Source: Bos javanicus (lineage: Eukaryota; Chordata; Mammalia; Artiodactyla; Bovidae). Taken from it: a stretch of DNA of 64,000 nucleotides. The stretch lies in contig NC_083869.1 of NCBI RefSeq assembly GCF_032452875.1, forward strand, positions 82,330,501-82,394,500, read 5' to 3'. Shown in pieces: positions 57,054-64,000 of this stretch. Position 1 is the first letter of the stretch, and every line of letters starts with the position of its first letter. The notes beneath the pieces were generated by a model. It was given only the letters and a program-made list of their open reading frames with translations, searched no databases and was not told the DNA's origin. The position numbers and the translations under genes are program-made.

Positions 57054-57641
57054 ATGACAAGCACGGAAATGGAAACTGTAATCAGAAATCTTCCAGCAAA
57101 CAAAAGCCCAGGTCCAGACGGCTTCACAGCTGAATTCTATCAAAAATTTAGAGAAGAGCTAACACCTATCCTACTCAAACTTTTCCATAAAATTGCAGAA
57201 GAAGGTAAACTTCCAAACTCATTCTATGAGGCCACTATCACCCTAATACCAAAACCTGACAAAGATGCCACAAAAAAAGAAAACTACAGGCCAATATCAC
57301 TGATGAACATAGATGCAAAAATCCATAACAAAATTCTAGCAATCAGAATCCAACAACACATTAAAAAGATCATACATCATGACCAAGTGGGCTTTATCCC
57401 AGGGATGCAAGGATTCTTCAATATCCGCAAATCAATCAATGTAATACACCACATTAACAAATTGAAAAATAAAAACCATATGATTATCTCAATAGATGCA
57501 GAGAAAGCCTTTGACAAAATTCAACATCTGTTTATGATAAAAACCCTCCAGAAAGCAGGAACAGAAGGAACATACCTCAACATAATAAAGCTATATATGA
57601 CAAACCCACAGCAAACATTATCCTCAGTGGTGAAAATTTGA
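57054..57641 (+). pseudogene. L1 reverse transcriptase N-terminal half
   Basis: 195 codons, the longest open piece of this ORF2. LPANKSPGPDGFTAEFY is the fingers segment near residues 13-29, PISLMNIDAKI follows, and motif A reads SIDAEKAFDKIQH near residues 146-158 with its catalytic Asp. The frame ends in VVKI. The FADD box about 150 nt downstream is in another frame. Confidence 0.93.
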
Positions 57642-58246
57642 AAGCATTTACTCTAAAGTCAGGAACAAGACAAGGGTGTCCACTCTTACCACTTCTATTC
57701 AACATAGTTTTGGAAGTTTTAGCCACAGCAATCGGAGCAGAAAAAGAAATAAAAGGAATCCAAATTGGAAAATAAGAAGTAAAGCACTCACCGTTTGCAG
57801 ATGACATGATCCTTTACATAGAAAAACCTAAAGACCCCACCAAAAAAATTACTAGAGCTAATCAATGAAAATAGTAAAGTTGCAGGATGTAAAATCAACA
57901 CACAGAAATTCCTTGCATTCCTATATACTAATAATGAGAAAATAGAGAAATTAAGGAAACAATTCCATTCACCATTGCAACAAAAAGAATAAAATACTTA
58001 GGAATATATCTACCTAAAGAAACAAAAGACCTATATATAGAAAACTATAAAACACTGGTGAAAGAAATCCAAGACGACACTAATAGATGGAGAAATATAC
58101 CGTGTTCATGAATCGGAAGAATCAATATAGTGAAAATGAGTATACTACCCAAAGCAATCTACAGATTCAATACAATCCCTCTCAAGCTACCAACTGTATT
58201 TTTCACAGAGCTAGAATAAATAATTTCACAATTTGTATGGAAATAC

Positions 58247-58290
58247 AAAAAACCTCGAAAGCCAAAAAAAAAAAAAAAACCTCGAAAGCC
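58247..58290 (+). repeat. A-only insertion with 17-bp flanking duplication
   Basis: AAAAAACCTCGAAAGCC at 58247-58263 is repeated exactly at 58274-58290, separated by about ten extra A. Same form as 47268-47310, here inside L1 ORF2. Confidence 0.75.
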
Positions 58291-59914
58291 AAAACAATCT
58301 TGAGAAAGAAGAATGGAACTGGAGGAATCAACCTGCCTGACTTCAGGCTCTACTGCAAAACCACAGTCATCAAGACAGTATGGTATGGGCACAAAGACAG
58401 AAATATAGATCAATGGAACAAAATAGAAAGCCCATAGATAAATCCACGCACCTATGGATACCTTATCTTTGACAAAGGAGGCAAAAATATACAGTAGAGA
58501 AAAGACAATCGCTTTAACAAGTGGTGCTTGGAAAACTGGTCAACCACTTGTAAAAGAATGAAACTAGAACACTTTCTAACACCATATACAAAAATAAACT
58601 CAAAATGGATTAAAGATCTAAACATAAGACCAGAAACTATAAAACTCCTAGAGGAGAACCTAGGCAAAACACTCTCCGACATACATCACAGCAGGATCCT
58701 CTATGACCCATCTCCCACAATATTGGAAATAAAAACAAAAATAAACAAATTGGACCTAATTAAACTTAACAGCTTCTGCACAACAAAGGAAACTATAAGC
58801 AAGGTGAAAAGGCAGCCTTTAGAATGGGAGAAAATAATAGCAAAAGAAGCAACTGAAAAAAATCTAATCCCAAAAATATACAAGTCACTCCTACAGCTCA
58901 ATTCCAGAAAAATAAATTACCCAATCAAAAAATAGGCCAAAGAACTAAACAGACATTTCTCCAAAGAAGACATACAGATGGCTAACAAACACATGAAAAG
59001 ATGCTCAACATCACTCATTATCAGAGAAATGCAAATCACAACCACAATGAGCTACCATTTCATGCCAGTCAGAGGGGCTGCTATCCAAAAGTCTACAAGC
59101 AATAAATGCTGGAGAGGGTGTGGAGAAAAGGGAACCCTCTTACACTGTTGGTGGGAATGCAAACTAGTACAGCCACTATGGAGAACAGTGTGGAGATTCC
59201 TTAAAAAACTGGAAATAGAACTGCCATATGACCCAGCAATCCCACTGCTGGGCATACACACCGAGGAAAGCAGAATAGAAAAAGACACGTGTACCCCAAT
59301 GTTCATAGCAGCACTGTTTATAATAGCCAGGACATGGAAGCAACCTAGATGTCCATCAGCAGATGAATGGATAAAGAAAGCAGTGGTACATATACACAAT
59401 GGAGTATTACTCAGCCATTAAAAAGAATACATTTTAATCCGTTCTAATGAGGTGGATGAAACTGGAGCCTATTAAACGGAGTGAAGTAAGCCAGAAAGAA
59501 AAACACCAATACAGTATACTAATACACATATATGGAATTTAGGAAGATCATAACAACAACCCTATATGCAAGACAGCAAAAGAGACACAGATGTCTAGAA
59601 CAGTCTTTTGGACTCTGTGGGAGAGCACGAGGGTGGGATGATTTGGGAGAATGGCATTGAAACATGTATAATATCATATGTGAAATGATTCGCCAGTCCA
59701 GGTGTGATGCATGAGACAGGGTGCTTGGGGCTTGTGCACTGGGATGACGCAGAGGGATGGTACGGGGAGGGAGGTGGGAGGAGGGTTCAAGATGGGGCAC
59801 ATGTGTACACCAGTGGCGGACTCATGTTGACATATGGCAAAACCAATACAATATTGTAAAGTAAAAAATAATAATAATAAAGAAAGAAAATTAAAAAAAT
59901 AAAAGTCTTGTCTT

Positions 59915-62779
59915 AAAATTTATTAGTGTATTAATTTTCTTTGCCCCATCTGTCAAAGACTGTCTCTTTATAGGCAAATTATTATTCTTGCCCACGTGTT
60001 GACTATCTAAATACTTTCACCTTTAATACTCTCCTTTTAAATACTGACTTAACATACCATTGTGCTTCTCAACCAATTTGATGTCCCCCAAATTAATGAA
60101 AACTAATAAAACTGTCTTTAATATTTTCTTTACTACAGGCAACTATTTTATGTCTTGTTCAATGAAGTTTTAAGTTAGTTTAAAATAAATAAAAGTAAAT
60201 AATAAAAGCAAAATACCTCTACCACACTTAGTTTAGCAAATAATGTGGCCAGAGTTTCAATAGTTCACAAGTGCATCCTTAGTCATACTAACTAACCTTA
60301 GGTAACTTCGCTTTGGCTTAATAATGTACAGTGCCTGTTGACATTCTCATTTCATTCTGAATGCATCTTTGGAAATCTCCTGTCTTTTTAACTTCAAGAT
60401 ACAAACAAAAATTTTGATGCACAAGTCCAGCAGCTGAAAATTAGCTTTAGGTCTTGACCCCTGTATTCTTTTCACCTCCAATTTATGTCTTTAACTCTCA
60501 CACATCTTCTTACTCTTCCATAAGTCAGGCACAAGTCTGCTAGAGTGAATAAATGAAATATAATATGATTGTAAATTTTTTCCACCAATCTGAAATAAAA
60601 GTCTAGGGAAAAGTAGTGGGAGAAAACCTAATTCCGTGAATGTGGATACACAAAAGTTTTCTTAATAGTCAAGACCTTAAAATTAAAAATTTGTAGTCAG
60701 AAACAACGATTTTCACATTTTTAGGTCTTTATCTTTGTATTCTCCCACAACTACTATAAAAATGGGATTCCTCATCAGGTCCAGCACCAAAGATGAGAGA
60801 GGAGTGTACTTGTGTGGATTTACTTTAAATATTCTATTCTTTGTAAGTACTTAGCATATTATCTGCCACAAACTAAGGTACTCAAAAGTATTAGTCACTA
60901 AAATTACTTTAAACTTTTTATGGAAGGTGAAACTATGCTCTCTTCATTCTATTTTTAATAAAAGTTATTGAGCATCTCTAGTTGTTTGTATGGCACAGAG
61001 AAATTAGATGGTGGCAGGACAGCTCTCTAGAAATTTGGAAAGTGTGAAGTAGTTATAATATATGCATCCAAAGAATTGGTGCAAAATTTACTTTATTTCT
61101 ACTTGTATTTAAAGTAAGGAAGCTATCAAGGAAAATAGTATTCTCATCAAGTTCCTTTTCCACCTCTTCAGCTGTTCTTTTAAACATTGCTGAAACCTCT
61201 GATCAGGGTGCACATGAGCAGACATTTGACAGATGCTTGCCTTTTCCAAGGTGAATCGCTTTTATTAAAACATATTGGGAATGGCATTTTACCCTTACAG
61301 GATGGCATTTTGAGGTCAGAATAGTACGTGTGCTGCTAAAAATAATATTAGAAAATGATTCTTACCAAATAATAAACACCTGCCATTGTACATATAGAAA
61401 AAGGAAGTGAAATACTTTTCATGTCAGAGATTCAATTCTCTTTTTTCTGTTTTATGGTCAAAACCACTAAGCACCTTACATGTCCAATAAATGGAACAAT
61501 ACTTCATTGTCATGCTTCAGATTGCAAACCTTGTATCTATTCTACCTCAAATCATCCCAAGCAGCTACTGGACACATAATTAGTTTCCTTTCCTTAAAGG
61601 GACATTGGAGACATTTTCATAATGAAGCACAGGTATATTTTGAAAGATGATTATTATTTAATAAAGACAAAAATCATCAGTCTAGGCCAAGACAAAGGCA
61701 ACATAGAGGAATGATGAATGAAAATAAAAGACTTTAGGTCAGTGATCGAGCCTGAAGATATCGTTCTTTTATAAAGCTAATTTGGTATCAAATAAATAAT
61801 AATCATTTATTTTAGGAAGATTTTCCATATACATAAAATGTCTTTTCATATAAAAAGCAAGAATACTAACATTTCTGTAAAATCACTGATATTCTCATAT
61901 TATTGTACACATGAACACACCTTTGTTTTCATGCATATCTAATTATCTGCAGTTGGGAGAACTGAATGGTGGGGAAAGGGAAAGGAAGGAAAACATAATG
62001 CAAAATGATAATATAGATTTTTGTTTTAACTACTCAGAACACATCCACTACCAAGAGGAAAAATTAAGCTCAGAAGTCACAGGTACTACACAAAAACTTG
62101 ATGGTTGATGTGTATTCTACTGGTCACATACAGGAATTGATTCCAGAACATTCACTGAACATCCATTACATTTAAACCTTGTCCTTGACTCTGGCAACTT
62201 AAATGAGTAAACCATGTTTCCTAATATCATTTATTAATGGTCTAATAGGAAAGACAGACGTACAGCCAGATAAATGTATTAAAATTAGGTATAACATAAA
62301 TGTGAAAATGGTTTAACAATGGGAATGTGGAAGGAGATCCATTCTTCCTTCACGACATGGAGGAAGAGAGGAGTCCTTATTAGGTATTGGTCTACTATGG
62401 AGGTAATGGATGACTTGGGAATTTAAGGAAGACTATAATTTTGCTAAACAGAGAATCTGACTAGGTCATCTAGACCAGAACACCTCTCCAAAGAAAGAAA
62501 GATGAAACTTATTACATGATTGCTGCAACACAATGTGGAAAGGGACAAGAGTTAGAAGATGAGTCTAAAGTAAGCCAGAACATAAAAGGCCCTTGAGTAG
62601 AATGCCAGGCATTCTAAGATTTAGTCCTTGGCAGAAAGGAGTCTTTAATTTGAAGAATAGGAAGGTAAAAAAGTTCAAAGAGAAATAAGTTTGGTAGATA
62701 CTGAAACTTTAAGGGAAAAGGAGCTTGTAAGGATACACAGATAAGTGTAGGATTTAGTAACTATTATTTACTGAACACT
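59915..62779. other. Repeat-poor unique sequence, 2.9 kb
   Basis: No gene, RNA or young repeat. A weak resemblance to an ancient mammalian repeat is seen near 62120-62300. It is one of the longest intervals in the window free of BovB, L1 or Bov SINEs. Confidence 0.5.
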
Positions 62780-63021
62780 ATTATCATATTTATCACAGTT
62801 TATTGTGATCCACACAGTCAAAGGCTTTACCATAGTCAATAAAGCAGAAATAGATGTTTTTCTGGAACTCTCTTGCTTTTTTGATGATTCAGCGGATGTT
62901 GGAAATTTGGTCTCTGGTTCCTCTGCCTTTTCTAAAACCAGCTTGAACATCTGGAAGTTCATGGTTCACGTATTGCTGAAGCCTGGCTTGGAGAATTTTG
63001 AGCATTACTTTACTAGCGTGT

Positions 63022-63283
63022 GCTGCTGCTGCTAAGTCACTTCAGTCGTGTCCAACTTGTGTGACCCCATAGACGGCAGCCACCAGGCTCCCCCATCCCT
63101 GGGATTCTCCAGGCAAGAACACCGGAGTGGGTTGCCATTTCCTTCTCCAATGCATGAAAGTGAAAAGGGAAAGTGAAGTTGCTCAGTCTGTCCGACTCTT
63201 AGCGACCCCATGGACTGCAGCCTACCAGGCTCCTCCGTCCATGAGATTTTCCAGGCAAGAGTGGGGTGCCATTGCCTTCTCCG
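63022..63283 (-). mobile_element. Bov-A2 SINE inside BovB, 11-bp TSD
   Basis: Antisense Bov-A2 with reversed (GCA)n tail at its left end. The perfect TSD TACTAGCGTGT lies at 63011-63021 and 63284-63294. It is younger than the BovB it interrupts. Confidence 0.96.
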
Positions 63284-63301
63284 TACTAGCGTGTAAGATG
63301 A

Positions 63302-63763
63302 GTGCAATTGTGCGGTGACTGCAGCCATGAAATTAAAAGACGCTTACTCCTTGGAAGGAAAGTTATGACCAACCTAGATAGAATACTGAAAAGCAGAGAC
63401 ATTACTTTGCCAACAAAGGTCCGTCTAGTCAAGGCTATGGTTTTTCCAGTGGTCATGTATGGATGTGAGAGTTGGACTGTGAAGAAGGCTGAGTGCCAAA
63501 GAATTGATGCTTTTGAACTGTGGTGTTGGAGAAGACTCTTGAGAGTCCCTTGGACTGCAAGGAGATCCAAGCAGTCCATTGTGAAGGAGATCAGCCCTGG
63601 GATTTCTTCTAAAGGAATGATGCTAAAGCTTAAACTGCAGTACTTTGGCCACCTCATGCGAAGTGTTGACTCATTGGAAAAGACTCTGATGCTGGGAGGG
63701 ATTGGGGGCAAGAGGAGAAGGGGACAACAGAAGATGAGATGGCTGGATGGCATCACTGACTAG
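63302..63763 (+). pseudogene. BovB C-terminal coding remnant
   Basis: 153 codons: DCSHEIKRRLLLGRKVMTNL, MYGCESWTVKKAECQRIDAF, LWCWRRLLRVPWTARRS and FGHLMRSVDSLEKTLMLGG. This is the C-terminal region after the reverse transcriptase. The first two codons come from the inversion junction, so the start Met is fortuitous. It ends at TAG (DGITD*), close to the natural C-terminus. Confidence 0.9.
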
Positions 63764-64000
63764 ATGGACGTGAGTCTGAGTGAACTCTGGGAGTTGGTGA
63801 CGAACAGGGAGGCCTGGCGTGCTGCGATTCATGGGGTCCCAAAGAGTCGGACACGACTGAGCGACTGAACTGAACTGAACTGACTGATTATCATATTTGA
63901 TCCTGTTCTCATAAACCTGAAATTTATTGCATTCTTACTCATTCTCTTGTTTCTGGTCTAGGAGAATTTACATTAGTACAGCAGGAATCACTTCAAAATT

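Larger units (their letters stand above)
55702..59541 (+). pseudogene. L1 ORF2 (endonuclease-reverse transcriptase), dead
   Basis: ORF2 makes the nicking endonuclease and reverse transcriptase of L1. The start MAIGSYLSIITLNVNGLN is visible at 55702. TAA at 55822-55824 (a Gln codon in the family) truncates it after 40 residues. The endonuclease continues in pieces: 55963-56268 with IYAPN and VGDFNIPL. The reverse transcriptase follows at 57054-57641, with FADDMI-coding text at 57795-57812. The C-terminal part includes 58528-58935 and the Cys-rich 58978-59421 (CWRGCGEKGTLLHCWWECK). The natural end is TAG near 59539. Many stops and frameshifts. Confidence 0.93.
51237..59900 (+). mobile_element. 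Full-length-type ruminant L1 with 14-bp TSD
   Basis: A LINE-1 with 5'UTR, ORF1, inter-ORF spacer, ORF2, 3'UTR and A-rich end. AAAAGTCTT(C/G)TCTT at 51223-51236 and 59901-59914 brackets it (one mismatch). Its length without the nested BovB (53777-54977) is about 7.5 kb. The family is about 8 kb from memory, so part of the 5'UTR may be missing near 52080. Both ORFs are broken. The 3' end matches the young fragment at 36891-37253. Confidence 0.95.
62792..63886 (+). mobile_element. BovB with inverted 5' segment, 12-bp TSD
   Basis: From 62792 to about 63316 the sequence is BovB reverse transcriptase in antisense (CACAGTTTATTGTGATCC ... AGTGCAATTGTGCGG). From there to 63886 it is BovB 3' part in sense (TGACTGCAGCCATGAAATTA to the CTGAACTGAACTGACTG end). 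The two parts share GGT at the join. The perfect TSD ATTATCATATTT at 62780-62791 and 63887-63898 shows this was one insertion. About 0.5 kb of element between the two parts is absent. A Bov-A2 SINE sits in the inverted part. Confidence 0.92.

Noticed and set aside
62792..63886. Two unrelated BovB insertions back to back
   Set aside because: A single 12-bp TSD flanks the pair and the join has microhomology, so one inverted insertion is simpler.
1..64000. A CRISPR array, phage-like module or other microbial defence system
   Set aside because: No regular short repeat-spacer pattern and no bacterial-type gene cluster. The sequence is mammalian throughout.

Overview
The window reads as intergenic (or deep intronic) DNA from a ruminant, most likely a bovid such as cattle. 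The diagnosis rests on the repeats: BovB (RTE-type LINE), its Bov-tA and Bov-A2 SINE partners, and a ruminant L1. I recognise these from memory of the families, not from a database search. I find no host protein-coding gene, rRNA, functional tRNA, CRISPR array or bacterial-type feature. Every long reading frame belongs to a retrotransposon or is its antisense shadow. By my own coordinates BovB alone covers about 17 kb, roughly a quarter of the window.

Layout. 1-12 kb: repeat-poor AT-rich sequence with scattered SINEs, three 3' BovB fragments and a MaLR-type LTR split by a SINE. 12.2-18.4 kb: a three-level nest in which an old BovB is split by a near-full-length minus-strand BovB with a target-site duplication (TSD), and that copy is split by a 5'-truncated plus-strand BovB. 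19-27.8 kb: more BovB copies, a second MaLR LTR carrying an LTR-like insert, and old unique sequence. 28-41 kb: SINEs, several L1 fragments in both orientations and polymorphic-looking microsatellites. 41-50.6 kb: two putative LTR regions, an L1 with an internal deletion, and an L1 3' end interrupted by a 2.3 kb BovB. 51.2-59.9 kb: a full-length-type L1 (5'UTR, ORF1, ORF2, 3' end) bounded by a 14-bp TSD and carrying a BovB in ORF1. 59.9-62.8 kb: repeat-poor. 62.8-63.9 kb: a 5'-inverted BovB with a SINE inside it.

How the parts relate. BovB encodes an AP-type endonuclease plus reverse transcriptase in one frame. Bov-A SINE units share the BovB 3' end and are thought to be mobilised by it, so the SINEs here are probably BovB passengers. 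The TSDs and nesting give a relative chronology: the MaLR LTRs and old L1/BovB pieces came first, then the L1s and young BovB copies, and Bov-tA/Bov-A2 insertions were often last. All coding copies are broken by stops, frameshifts, truncation or nested insertions.

I did not find a convincing new biological system. The most unusual observations are structural: the nested and inverted BovB complex, a BovB with a twin-priming-like inversion, young BovB insertions without TSDs, two TSD-flanked insertions that consist only of A residues, and a 145-bp triplicated unit in the L1 5'UTR.
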